Made by a program: the position numbers and the translations under genes. This document shows, in pieces, positions 21,996 through 34,064 of a stretch of DNA of 64,000 nucleotides. The DNA lies in contig NC_088937.1 of assembly GCF_033473495.1 (NCBI RefSeq), forward strand, positions 3,162,001 through 3,226,000, written 5' to 3'. Under the pieces are notes generated by a model. It saw only the letters and a list, made by a program, of their open reading frames with translations. It searched no databases and was not told the origin of the DNA. The stretch comes from Cercospora beticola. Lineage: Eukaryota; Ascomycota; Dothideomycetes; Mycosphaerellales; Mycosphaerellaceae. How positions within the stretch are numbered: the first letter of the stretch is position 1; the number at the start of each line of letters is the position of its first letter.

Positions 21996-22790
21996 ATGTC
22001 GGAGTTTGTCGACCTGATCAAGCCACTGGGCGAGCGCTTGAAACACTGCTACGACCCTACCAGATCGCCGACAAGTCAACCCGAAAATGACGCCGTGCAT
22101 GCCACAGACCCGGCCAGAGCCGTGCCGCAAGGCTTCATCGACGCCATGATCGTCCGCGAGGAAGTCTACGTGAAAGAGCAGAAGATTCCGCTGGAGAATG
22201 AATTGGACGAAGACGATGCTCGGAGTTTCCATTGGGTCGCCTACGCTTCAATACCTGCCAAAGCAGTAACAAGTAGCGATGGGACAGAACGCAAGGGCAG
22301 TGGAAGCACAAAGATGCCGATTGGGACAATACGCTTGGTGCCACCACCACATGGCCAGCATCCTGGAGGAAACGGTCACGATTCACCACAGAGCAATGGA
22401 GGACATACAGCAACTGAGCCGTACATCAAGCTTGGGAGATTGGCTGTGATTCCTGAGTTCAGGAAGGCTGGAATTTCAAAGCTGTTGATCGAAACTGCTC
22501 TCGCTTACGCAAAGGCACACCCATATGAGGTAGGCCCGGCCCTCGATCCTGCCTCGATGGAGGCACTCAAGAAGGGTCTGGGCGTGAGTTGGAAGGGTCT
22601 GGTTCTGGTGCACTCTCAAGTCGGAGTACAGAAAGTGTGGAAAAAGTATGGATTTGAGACGGACGAAAGCATGGGTCAGTGGGATGAAGAAGGCATCGAT
22701 CATGTCGCCATGTGGAAGCGTGTCTCTGTCGAGCAAGGACGGAGGACCTCAAAAATCTGGCTGCACACGAACAGTGTTACGAGTCCATGA
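21996..22790 (+). CDS. GNAT family N-acetyltransferase
   Basis: Single exon, 264 aa, transferring acetyl from acetyl-CoA to an amine acceptor that cannot be identified here. Early part: FIDAMIVREEVYVKEQKIP with an acidic ELDEDDARSFHWVAY, as in ElaA-like and other fungal GNATs. Motif A is LGRLAVIPEFRKAGISKLLIE at about 150-170, where RKAGIS is the pyrophosphate-binding R/Q-x-x-G-x-G/A loop. Later HSQVGVQKVWKKYGF is motif B, ending in DHVAMWKR. A glycine/asparagine-rich loop (HGQHPGGNGHDSPQSNGG) interrupts the sheet and looks like a lineage insertion. The start ATG (CGCCATGTCGG) is well placed. Confidence 0.9.
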   Translation: MSEFVDLIKPLGERLKHCYDPTRSPTSQPENDAVHATDPARAVPQGFIDAMIVREEVYVKEQKIPLENELDEDDARSFHWVAYASIPAKAVTSSDGTERKGSGSTKMPIGTIRLVPPPHGQHPGGNGHDSPQSNGGHTATEPYIKLGRLAVIPEFRKAGISKLLIETALAYAKAHPYEVGPALDPASMEALKKGLGVSWKGLVLVHSQVGVQKVWKKYGFETDESMGQWDEEGIDHVAMWKRVSVEQGRRTSKIWLHTNSVTSP

Positions 22791-23630
22791 GTAATGATGG
22801 ATTGTCCACCAAGAACACATATAGACATGGCGTTGAAAACGGCTATACCCTCGGGATATTGAAGCAGCACTCATAGTGTGAAGAAAATGCATAGCTGGTT
22901 GGTTCTGACATTCGTTCATGGCTCTCCCACTTTCGTTAAAAGTCCGCTCAGCCACATGAAAGGTCGCCGTGTTGGAGTCTACACCAGCGACCATTCTGGT
23001 GACGACGAGCTCTGCCGATCTCCACCACCAAGGTAGATCATAACTGGAGCCAGAGGCCCGGAGAAAGCTCCGGCTCACGTCGTGCGAAGACAGCTCCAAA
23101 CTTGCACACACCTCCGAGTGTCGCCAGTCTCGAGATGAATTCTCATGGACAGGGATTGTCACAGCGAATCGTGCGATCAGCACATTCTTCTCCATATATT
23201 CCACGCCTTGTGAGACCGTGTTCGTATCCCACGCCGCCCCATATGTGTACTGTTCAAGCCACAGGTTCGGAACGAGCTTTCCGCATTGTAGCAGGGGAAG
23301 TGTAAATTTGGTGACAACTTCCTCTCTGCACCTACCTGAAGAGATGTCTCGGAATTCGGTGCAGTGTCGTTATTGCCTTCGAGGCTTTGCGACTGGAAGA
23401 TGATGATAGAAACAGGATTGGCAAGAACAAGTCGGCGGAAGTTCGCGGGTGGCTCGAGCGCCCGTTGACTTGCGGTTCTCCTTCCCTATGCTCTCAAATG
23501 ACATTTCCATTTCCATCAACGACCCGACGTATACGTATCTCCCATCTTGACCGAGTTCAGGGGCCAGCAGAATCACCAGCACACGGCGCAGCAACCATTT
23601 TACAACAGTTCCATCGAAGTCACCACAAAA
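22791..23630. other. Intergenic spacer
   Basis: Between the GNAT and the EBP-type gene on the same strand. No supported gene; presumably 3' UTR, then promoter. Confidence 0.55.
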
Positions 23631-24401
23631 ATGCCAGGACCTCCTGTTACCACGACGGACTTCGCAGAACCCTCAAATCCATACTATCCCACCGGCTCCT
23701 CAATCGCTGGCTGGAAACCAAATGAATCCTCCGTATTCACACTTCTTGGAGCCTTCTTCGGAGCCTCCGTCGTGCTCTTCACCTCAACCTTCATCCTGGT
23801 CAAACGAATCCAACCAACATTAACACGAAGCGAGCTCCTAACCATAATGTGGTTCGTCCTCAGCGGAACAATCCACATCTTCTTCGAAGGCTACTACATT
23901 TCGAATTTCTCCTCACTCGGATCGCAACAGACTTTCATCGCTCAAATGTGGAAAGAGTATTCTTTCTCGGACTCACGATATCTGACGAGCAATGGACTTG
24001 TATTCTGCTTGGAAACGATCACGGTCTTCGTTTGGGGGCCTGGTTGTTTACTTGTGGCAGCACTTATCGTTTCACGCAGTCCCTGGAGGCATCCGTTGCA
24101 GATTGTTGTGAGCTTGGGTCAGTTGTATGGTGATACTTTGTACTATGCGACTAGCTTTTTCGATGAAGCTGTTCATGGGATTTCGTATTCGAGGCCAGAG
24201 GCGTTTTACTTCTGGTTCTACTTCGTTTTCATGAACAGTTTGTGGATTATCATTCCTGCAGGTTGGTCGTGTCTCGTGGTACTGAGCATGTGATCAAGGT
24301 ATGCTAATGATGGATCAGCTCTGATTTTCCAAAGCTCTTGGACGGCGGCTTCAGCGATCGCAGCTGCAAGTCAACGCGTGGAATCGAAAAAGTTGCGATG
24401 A
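23631..24401 (+). CDS. EBP-type (emopamil-binding) sterol isomerase-like membrane protein
   Basis: Exons 23631-24261 and 24319-24401 flank a 57-nt intron (GTTGGT donor, GCTAAT branch, ATCAG acceptor), giving 237 aa with four or five membrane helices. The EBP domain covers about 32-225. Residues matching the known catalytic set of mammalian EBP (H76, E80, E122, T125, N193, W196) are present with identical spacing: H82 and E86 in IHIFFEGYY, E128 and T131 in CLETITVFVWGP, N202 and W205 in FMNSLWIIIP. This supports delta8-delta7 sterol isomerase-like chemistry in the ER. Fungi normally use the unrelated Erg2 for that step, so the physiological substrate is open. The short second exon encodes LIFQSSWTAASAIAA and ends SKKLR. 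Confidence 0.88.
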
Positions 24402-25929
24402 AGTACTCGTCGACTGATCATAGGTACTGCAATGGAAGCTGCCGAAGGTGGAACGGACTACAACACCGATGAACATCTTTCAACGACTTCAAGAGACACA
24501 TTGACACCTTCTCCATTAAGCTTGGATCACTCAAACAATGATCTCCCTTGAAAAGCCAGGAAAGAAGGCACGAAAGCCACAGAGCCGCTGGGTCTGTCTC
24601 TTATCCGGCTAATAAGCTACACAGATTGACAGAACGCAGAGCGAGATGTCCTCCAGCCGCCGTTACACGGATCGACAGTGCGCGCACTTGTGCTTGCGCC
24701 ATCACCGTGATTCTGCCAAACTTCTCATGAGCAGATGCCTTCCAGCTTTTGAGCTCGAATTCGTTCTTGGAAGGTGACTGTACCTCCAGTGGAGCTTCTT
24801 GTGCTTTGCCTGCTTTCGCTGGTCCATCATGGAGCTGTTCAAGGATCAATGATGCTTGCACCGAGTGTGCCGTTCCTCCCGCAAGCGCTCTGTGCGACTA
24901 GATCAAAGCACTGTAATATATCAGATGCAGGTTGGGTGTTCTTTAGGGCATTCCATAGGCTCGCCACGCAACTGCATGCGTGCCGCGTACCGTGGGAAAG
25001 AAGCTGATAGCGCTGGGTCTTGCTTCCGGCCACGCTTTGCCAACATGCACAGCTCTTCGACTGACATGCATGAGCTACTTGCCCAGGCCTAAAGTTCGGT
25101 TCTCGACTTCCATTGGTCGTATCGACGCTGGAGACTAGGCAATCCAAGGTAATGCAATCATCTGCAGCAGGCCGTATGGCAGGCTGATCCACTCCAATTA
25201 GGCGTCATACTTGAAACGGCAAGATTCTGCACGCGATACCAAGGCGAGGCCCTGGGCGTCAGGCCGAACAGCCATCCAGCCAGCCACTTCTGCATGGAGG
25301 CAGGTCCTAAGCGCCGGCCAGGATACGATTGGCTCAGAGAGGAGGATTCTGGCTGCCGAACCCTGATATTGGGTTAATTTGCTCGAAATAGCTGGCCAGC
25401 CAGCTCCATGAATGGCAATTAGCCGTCTTCACTCAGGCCGCCCTTCTGGAAGCTAACATCGCCAAGTCTTTTCGAACATCTCCATGAGTGAGACAGACAG
25501 GCCTTACAGCGATGTCAGCATGAAGGAATTGTGGTCAGCAGCATGCAAATAAGAATGTGAGCATTCCTCTGCCTCACCGAAAGTTGGACTATCAGAATGC
25601 AAGAATGAACGTCCCAAGGCTCGCAAGCCGGAAGTCCTGGCGCGGGTGGCCTCCACTTCTCCACTAATTTGATTCTATTTCGATCAGGGCGCTTAACGAC
25701 ACATACACTTTGTACCTCAACGTCGTACAATGTCAGCCATGTATATAGCAACCATGTCGAGCGCGCCTAAGAGGGCGCAGTGCGAGTATATGCTCTTCGC
25801 GTGCCTCCTACTTGCATTGCATTGTTGACACTTCTACCAACTGGCAAGATCTGGACATTCGTTCATCCAATTACGAACACTCGACGATCGATCGAAGGCG
25901 CAGGCACACAACACACACATTTTCCAACA
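24402..25929. other. Gene-poor interval
   Basis: About 1.5 kb. Short GGCCAGCC-type direct and inverted words cluster at about 25265-25410. A TATATA word at 25742-25747 lies about 185 bp before the next start codon. No protein-like frame seen. Confidence 0.5.
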
Positions 25930-26773
25930 ATGCTGTTCTCAATAGTAAGCCTGTTGCTTGCCGCTGGACTCGTAACCGCTGTGCCATTCCAACAACAAGA
26001 ACGCAGAGATGCCGTCGGCAGCTGGAGCAGAAAGAATCACAACTGGGCGGGGCGAGGATCGTCGAGAGCAGCAGAACAGTGCTCATGTGATATTGCATCG
26101 ATCCAGATGCCACAAGGTACGCCTCTCAAAACATTGAGCAGGAAAGTTCGTCGTACTAACATTCTCTACAGCACCCAAGCCTCTGCCTCCTGTCTCCGAA
26201 GGCTTTTCATTGTACCACATCGCCGTCGGACGAGGCACACAAAATTACACATGCGACCTTTCCAACGCGACAGCAGTACCCGCTGCAGCCGGGGCCGTCG
26301 CAACTCTAGTCAACGCGACATGCCTAACAGCCAACTCTCCAATCCTCGCATGGTCCCTCGCCGGCTGGGCATATCAAGATAAATCCACCTCAGTGCCTAA
26401 GACCGTTCCAGTGAACGACTTCCTCAAGATCTCAGGTCACCACTACTTCACCGACCTGACAACAGCCTACTTCAACCTCGACACTATTGGTCAAGGCGAC
26501 GATACCTGGCAAAGCAACTATAGCCAAGGCGGATTCAAAAAGATCAACGCCACCGATGCCCCAGCCGATGCTATTGAGGGCTCAGTCCCCTGGCTCAAAC
26601 TCAATAGCAAAGACGAGACCAAAGCTGATGACTGTGCTTTCCAAGAAGTGTATCGAATCAACACCGTTGGTGGTGCAGCACCAAAGACTTGCGAGGGTCA
26701 AGAGGCGGAGTTCCAAGTCGAATATGCTGCTGAGTATTGGTTTTATGGCAAGCCTGAGACATCGAGCTACTAG
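25930..26773 (+). CDS. Secreted DUF3455-family protein
   Basis: Exons 25930-26116 and 26172-26773 with a 55-nt intron (GTACGC donor, perfect TACTAAC branch, CTACAG acceptor) give 262 aa. MLFSIVSLLLAAGLVTAVPF is a clear signal peptide, followed by a QERR site that could be processed. The mature part has the DUF3455 pattern: GFSLYHIAVGRGTQNYTCDL at about 70-90, GAVATLVNATCL, KISGHHYFTDL, and a late VPWLKLNSKDE with VYRINTVGGAAPKTCEGQE. Several N-glycosylation sequons (NYT, NAT, NAT) fit secretion. Homologs are often labelled malate dehydrogenase without biochemical basis; the function is unknown. Confidence 0.9.
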
Positions 26774-27585
26774 AGTGGGAACGTTATGACTTCTTTTTCT
26801 TCTTCTATCGAGCAATTTGTACAGAAGCCTCTTTGCGACAGCACAGGGGAAAAGGCGTTATCTGGGGGTAAAGAGAGCTCAATGGATGGCATTTTCAATG
26901 TGTGCATGGTCATATCTATCTCAGAACGAAGTGGAATTACTGCGGACGAGACAGCATAGTAGAGACAGAAAATTAAGAGAGAGAGAGACAGCAGTAACGT
27001 CAAAGTGGAGCGTTCGTAGACGACAGCAATGACGATGACGACCAGTTCATTAATGCAGTATCTTCTCCAGTTTCAAATGCGACTCACTCGTGAACAAACC
27101 ACGTTTCGCACACGTCTCCCTAGAAGCGCGCAGAGCCAACGTTATACACTACCGACTAGAGCACAGAAACGCCTTCGGATCATTGAGACGCGACGGGCCT
27201 CCTACGCGCCTTTCAATTCTAGTCGGACACTATCGTTTCGAATTTGGAGTTGAACAAAGTAGGTCAGCTGGTGGTTCAGCAAGCCAATTTTCATTTTGCA
27301 TCATCTAGTTAAGCGCCTCGTGGAAGTCTTCATTCAATTCGTCCACGTCGTGTCGCCATGAGCGTCTAACCAATATCTCTGTCTTGTGCCCCTCTTCCCA
27401 GAAGCCATGCACCACAACCCCGCCACCACCACTATACATGCAGAGCTCTGTACAAACATATGACCGAAAAAATTCTCCACTCACTGACAAGACGATGCTA
27501 GGTAGTCTTTCCTGTTCTCTCCTCTTGACTATCGTCATGCAAAGGCATAATTCGCCGCTCGCTATCCAGGTTCAGAAAGTACTAT
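26774..27585. repeat. Convergent spacer with GA microsatellite
   Basis: Contains a short GA-dinucleotide run at about 26976-26988. Otherwise it holds the 3' UTRs of the DUF3455 and CPS1 genes. Confidence 0.5.
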
Positions 27586-30500
27586 CTACTTCCCAATATT
27601 CATATCCTTTAGCGCGCTCTCGCCCCAATCAGAAGTATCACTTATCCCACTCCCTCGATTTGTGACTCGCAATGCTGGGCCAAGTGGTTTGGGCATTTCC
27701 ACGGGACTGTCGGAGTCGTAGTTAGTGGGCGCGTGATCGGTCGGCCAGTCGGGATAGCCATGACCAGGTTGGTAAGTGGCAGAGGTATCCCAATCTGAAT
27801 CGCGGCGATCGTATTCGGGTGATCCATTATCGAAGGGCGCGGTCGCGTATCGCGATTGCTCTGGTAATTCTGTGTTGTAGGGTTGGATGGGCGAGTAATC
27901 TAGCGTCGTGTTCAGGTTTAGGTGAGGGTTGCGTTCGTTGGTTGGTGTGTCGTCGTTCGGGTCGCCTGTGAAGGGTGCAGAGGCTTGTGTCATTGATAGT
28001 GATCGTGGTTGGGTCTGGACAGTCAAGTGGCCATCCTGTTCGGCGATAGGTTCCGCTGCGGCCAGATGGTTGACACTTTGTACTTGTCGGAGGGAGCTTT
28101 CGCCACGACGTAGACTGGCTGCACCGGGAGCGTTGCCGCTCTGAGCGCTACTTCTTCGCGCAAAGTGTTCTTCGGGCACTGCAGTGCCAACACTGCCTTC
28201 AGCGTCTGGATCACGAATGCTGAATTGCGCTATTGTTCGCATCTTCCGGCTGACCCAGCTGGCCAATATCTTCCCTCTCTGCTTCTCGCCAAGTCTTGAG
28301 CGTGGGAAATCGCCGAGAGCAACGAATGCGACAATGTCAAGTACAAGCTGGTGCTCGTTAAGGACTGTGTTGACAATGATGGGCACGAGTGACGCCAGGA
28401 AAGCTCTTGTTCGAACTTCGGCGATCAACACAAGGAGCGAACCTGCTTGAAAGATAGCACTGTGATGTGTTAGCAAGTTCTCAGCAATTGCCAACCGGAC
28501 AGGACTTACCATCCGCCTCGCACAAGTGCTCGATGACACTTCTCCACACTAGACTCAACGTCCATCGGGAAGTGTTGCAGCCCATTAACCTCAAATGTCT
28601 CGCCAATGGAACCCAACACGAACAGCACTTGCATCTCCACCATGTTACCACCAGGCCCGATAGGTCTGCTTACGCTGTGAAGAAATCCGAGATCACCTGT
28701 TCTCACGTATCGTACGCCCGGATCACCATCGACTGTATGCCCATTGAAGCGCTCCGCATCGAACGCATCCTTGCTGCCATAGAAAGAATGTGCGTTAGCC
28801 TCTGATTGCACCCAGATCTCACCATACTCGCCAACCAGGCATAGTCGGTTTGTCTCTGGATTGACAATACTGATCTGAGTGCTGACAGGCACCATGCCCG
28901 AATCCTGTACGAGTAATGCAAACGGGTCCTGGTCTGGGTCGACTGGTACGACCAGGCCTCTCCGTAGACTCGTCGGCTCCAGATATAACTCTATCGGTTC
29001 TATACACATGTAGCTCCTGCTAGCGACCATCGGGTTAAGAACGTGACTGTATATCGTGTTAATGGCAGTCTTGTCAAGAGCAGACTGCGCGAAAGCCTGT
29101 CTGACGTGCGTATACACGTCGGTCTTTGGTCGCTGTTCTGTTGAGATCATGAGATTCTTCAACTCCATGAGATTGATGCCTTTGCCTGCGCCATGGGCAA
29201 TAGCGTGCTCCAGCATTTGCGCGGTGGCGTAGGTGTCCTTGATCTTGTACCTAGCAAGAGTCTGCATCAGAATGTTGGGATTACCAGCAAAGTCGACAGG
29301 CGAGACCAAATACGTGGGCGTTGCGAGGAATATGCCCATCATGCAGGTGTGGAGGAAGCCGATGCCCATCGTGCTTCGCACACAAGCCAGGACGGGGCGC
29401 GTGGAGGTCATCTGGCAAGTCTCTTTTTGGACCTTGCAGAGCGCCATAAGGGTATTGTGTCCTAGCTGCACAGCAACACGTCGCTGGTCCGGCGTCCAAT
29501 ATGTCCAGATGACGGCCGGGTACCCTGGCGCAATCCAAGCCGGTCGTATTGTCAAGCCTTGTTCTCTGCATCCGTGAGACTGTTTCGGTGGCTTAGAAGT
29601 GTTGTATGTCGAGGGAAGATTGACCTTCAGAATCAGCGCAGATTGCTTGAGGTGCTGCGAAACAGTCTTCTGCTTCAGCACGCTTTCCACATCATTATTA
29701 GTGAGAATCGCCTTTATCCTGAAGTCCGCGATCATGTGCAGCAACGCGGGAGCATCTTCACTGAGTCGGTTGCTATCGATGGGTGCCATTGGTACCGCAA
29801 CCGCACCCAAGCAGAGACAGGCATGTACGGCGTACACGAAGTCTTCGGAGTGCGTGTACATCAGTAGCAAGTGGTCTCCTGGCTGGACCTTGACCTTGTT
29901 TTTCAGGTAGAGTGCGACACCTGCCACCTTCAGATCGAATTTCTTCCAGTTGACGCCTTTCCCTTCCCGGCCTCTGCCATCGATGGTGCAATAGGACAAT
30001 TCTTCCGATTGCCGCGACACTCTCCACTGCATCAGATCATGAATATTGCTGAACTGATTCAGTGGCGTACTCGTGCGATCATCAATGACGACTTCTCGAT
30101 GATCTACACCGGAGTACTGCTTGTCAGAGTGCATAGCGAGCATGTCCTGTCGAGCCTGACTTGCCATGGGCGACCAGATCCCGCCAGCAGGATCATCGCC
30201 AAGTGGCAAGTTTTGTACTGCACGTTCGACGCCAAACTTGACGTGCACGCAGGGTAAATTGCCGTTGTCGAACTCTTTTCTGCAGAGCATGTTGCCAATG
30301 TCTCTTCGGCCGTTCTTGATTACACGAGGCAGTGTATTCGGTGCAGTCATCATCACGCAATACACGCGAAGATGATGCTCCTGGTACAAGACCTCCATGA
30401 CTCGCTCGCTGAGAGAGTCCAGGAAAGGTATGTCCAGTTGTCGGGGAGGTCCGCCAGTCGTCGTTGGAGCTGTGCTCGCAGCTTGAGTTTCGATGAGGAT

Positions 30501-33194
30501 GATCGGTAGATACTCGCCATTGACATGCGCATCAAACGCCGAACAATCGTAAATCTTCGGCACAGTCTTCATGATACTGGCAACCAGATGTTGCACGAAG
30601 AAGTAACGATGTTCGACTTCTTGCAATCCATGTTCAACCCACTCTACTCGTTGCCGGATGCGGTCTTCGTAGAGTCCGAGCACGAAGACCTTGCCCTCGA
30701 TGATGCAGCCCAGAAGCCCAGTTCTGAGGAATTCTGGCTCGACCAGAACAGGTGTAGGACTGCCTTCCACAAATCTGTAAGGTCGGGCGTGGAAGATCGT
30801 TTCGGTGTGTTTAGGCAACGCCCAAAAGCCACCAGAGAGTGATGGCGAGTCAACCCAAATCTCTCCAACCGTGTATGGTGCGCACAGCAGATTTGCTTCG
30901 GGATCAACGATAGCGAGGGTCGCATCGGGAATTGGGTATCCAAAGGCTCCAGCTCGAACAGTTCCCGGCTCGTTCGCTCGTTTCCGAGCCTCTTCGCCGA
31001 GCGCGATAATGACAACTTCATTCGTCTTCAAACTCTCCTTATCCAACAGCACCTCACTCAGTTCTGTCCGGCTCGTCTTTTGCGCTTTCTTTTTGCTCGC
31101 AGTGCTGCCGTCCAGAAGACTTGTGTAGCCATTCGTTGTGGGACTACCAGGATCCGAATCACTATCCTCTTCGTCTTGCTGAATAGTCAAAGGACATCCC
31201 ATGCGCTCTTCGCCACCTAACCAGTCTCGCACTGAAATAATCATACCACCGTGTTCTGGTAGCGCAAGCATGGGCGCGACCAACTCTCTCGCTCGCTGAT
31301 TGCGCATAGGCTTCAGCCATCGATCGGCCAAAATTTCATGGAATTCGGTGTCCACAGTCAAGCTATCGATCAGACAAATCTTGACGCTTGCAAAGTTTGG
31401 CTCCATGTTCTTCTTGAAGTTCCGTGTCGCCATGGGATCCTGCTGGTAATTGTACGCTGCACGCTTTAAGCCCGGATAGTCTGCCACCATGACCGTTGCA
31501 CGGTATTTCGAAATGAGATGCGCATACAATCCAGGTGTGTCCACCGTCTTACTCTCGAACCATACCGTAGTATGCCCTCCATACACGCCCAAAAGCACGC
31601 CGAGAATCAGACCGCAGCTTTCTCGAGGATCCAGATAAGACATTATTGTCTCATGTCTGCCCGGCCGAGGCACCACAAAAGATCCGTCCGAAGCTTTGAG
31701 ATGTGATGAAAATGTATCGTTGTTCTGTGTAGCCGGTATCGTCGAAAGAATGGCTGACAAACATGCCATTTGGTGCATAATCGTTCTGTGGGACAAGACC
31801 ACGCCGCGCAAGTCACCTGTTGGCGCTCTTGAGAACTCGATGTAGGCAAGATCGGGGACCTGCAGAGGCGCATCGCTGTCTTTCTTCTTGGGGTGATAGG
31901 ATCCGAACTCGTTCGTCTTCCACCACTCTACCCCTGTAGGCCACTTAAGTCTTTGGGTCGAAATGTCTCTTGCAAAGGCTTTTAGGTTGTTGTCGGTCGT
32001 AAGCGCCAGATGCGCCTGCGTTGTCGTCAAGAGCAAGGAGAGCTTCTGGTAATCATTGACATTGTTGATGGGCACCGCGACCACCCCTGCAATGAAGCAG
32101 CCCATCAACGCGATTGCGAAATCGATGATTTCGCTGTCTCGGTAGACTAGTGCCACTCTGTCGCCCCTATACAGATTGGACTTGTCTCTTATGACCTGCG
32201 CGACTTTCTCTGCTCTTGAAGCTACCTTGTCCCATGTTATCGAGGCCGTCTCTTTGCCCTTTGAGTCTAACACCCAATAGGCGGGCTGCCGCGCCTGCAT
32301 CTTACCCCTGTGCCTCAAAACCGCGCCAATATTGTCGAACTTCGACATTGGTATGCTGTTGTTGTGCGGATCGTAGACTGCGAATGGCACGTCTCGTGGT
32401 TCGAGGGGTAGCTGGTGGATCGGAGCACTGGAAATATCGTCGCTCATCAAAGGCGGTGGCACCATGGCTGTCGGAGAGAAAGCTTCGCCCATGCTGTAGC
32501 GCTGTGGTCCTCCATAGCTCATCCTCTGATCATCACTCTGCATCTGATTGCTGTTGAAGTCGCTGAAGTATCCTTGCTGCGAGTCCAACATGGTGCTCAT
32601 TCGGCTTCCAGCGCCTTCAGGAGACCACGGTTGTTGCGCGTGCTTGGGATCGTTGGGATTGAAGGCATAGTCGGAGTTCACCATTGTGCCTGACGCGGAT
32701 CCAACACTGTACCTGCTGCCCGGACTCTCCGGCCGGCTGCCAGGAGTAATTGGGCGCAAGCTCCCATGCCCACCAGAGGCCTGCCGTTGTGCTGATCGTG
32801 GTGGAATGCCCAACTGCTGTTCCTGAAATCGCTGTACAGGCCCAGATGCCATGCTCCCGGGCGTGACGGGCCTTGGTGGGTAGGCATTGGCATACTGCTG
32901 TTGCTGCTGCATGCCGTGGCCATAGTCCGGGGCGTATGCAGTGTAGTCGGGACCGTGTATTGAAGGCTGGATACTGCCGTAACTCGTCTGGCGGTTGTGC
33001 ACTGCTTGTCCCGAAGCCATGCTCATGGTCCGGTCGTTCGCCACGCCCGCCGCCTGCAGCTGCTCGGGAGACAAGTATTGGCTGAGGATCATGGTACGTC
33101 TCTTCTCATAGCCCTTCTGCGTGATATCTCCCTCCTCCAACTCATGGTCGAGTTGGCGCAACTGCGCCTGCAATTCGGGATTGTCGCCGTCCAT
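27586..33194 (-). CDS. CPS1: CPS1/DIP2-like protein with two AMP-binding domains
   Basis: Exons 33194-28510 and 28459-27586 flank a 50-nt intron (GTAAGT donor, GCTAAC branch, CACAG acceptor), giving 1852 aa. Order: DMAP1-binding-like helix at about 1-46 (NPELQAQLRQLDHELEEGDI); disordered Q/P/S-rich linker to about 290; first adenylation-like domain (about 300-950) and second (about 1000-1630); S/P/D-rich tail of about 250 residues. This is the architecture of animal DIP2 and of Cochliobolus CPS1, known as a general virulence factor in several fungi; DIP2 proteins have been tied to diacylglycerol homeostasis. The ATP loops are degenerate: EFSRAPTGDLRGVVLSH near 450 and WTYWTPDQRRVAVQLGH near 1230, where active ligases have SGTTGxPKG. 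There is no carrier or condensation domain, so this is not an NRPS. The ATG follows GCGAAC. Confidence 0.93.
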
Positions 33195-34064
33195 GTTCGC
33201 GTTCGCCCACGGCTCTGCATTCCACGACCGCAAGAGCAACACGCGCCAATGGTGATAGTGTGTACGTTCGATCGATTGCTGGTGAGTTCGGTGGAGTGCG
33301 CAAATTTGGCCAGCGCGCCGCTTCACTTCCAGTGACAGCGAGATGCGGAGGGTTCATGCTCGTCGCGGAGCTTCGAGATCCCAGCTGCGTCAGTCGGAGA
33401 CCCTGGTCGCCCTTCTTTGCACGTCACACTCTGGAGGCGCTACCACGCTTGCGGATATTGCTCTCCTTGGCACGACTATAAGGCTCACTTTGCTAGAACA
33501 GCTGGGGCCTAACGACGATTCGGATGACATTGGCTACGTTGTTCGGCAACTCAGCCTCAAATTGGTCATCACCACTCACGCGGAAGTCTTTTGTTCAGTG
33601 TGCGAGAGCTCATCCGATCACGCCTCTAATTGGCTTGAATCCTCGTATTTAAGCCTCATGACCAAGAACTGATAGTCACGAACACGTGCACTGCGTGCCG
33701 ATCGTGCTATTATTGTTATTGTTCCAGACCCATTGGAAGCTCATACAACAGTGAGACGAGACAGTTTGTGAAATGGTTTCTTGCTTTTACTCTGCTCGAA
33801 TCTATTGAAAAACACTAAAGGTAATAGCCTAATGCAGCCCAATGGTCCTCCTTCTTTCGCTATGCAGTCACAAATGTAGGCGCGCGCAGAGTGGTATCTT
33901 TCGCAGAAAGCAGCCAGCCAGATTCAATTGCTGGCGCAGAAAACGTGGCATTGTGTTGCCCACCGTAACGTCGTAAGAAATCCTGTAGCTAGTTGGTCAG
34001 GTTCCGCTCATGCTGTGATGAAACAAAAATGTTCTGGTGTTTGCGGGTGCTCGCTCCAAAGCAA
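33195..34064. other. CPS1 upstream region
   Basis: Promoter side of CPS1 and 3' side of the ferric reductase gene. The open frame continues 44 codons upstream of the chosen CPS1 start, but without a better ATG. No other feature. Confidence 0.55.

Noticed and set aside
27586..33194. CPS1 gene as a non-ribosomal peptide synthetase
   Set aside because: Two adenylation-like domains but no carrier, condensation or thioesterase domain; architecture is that of DIP2.
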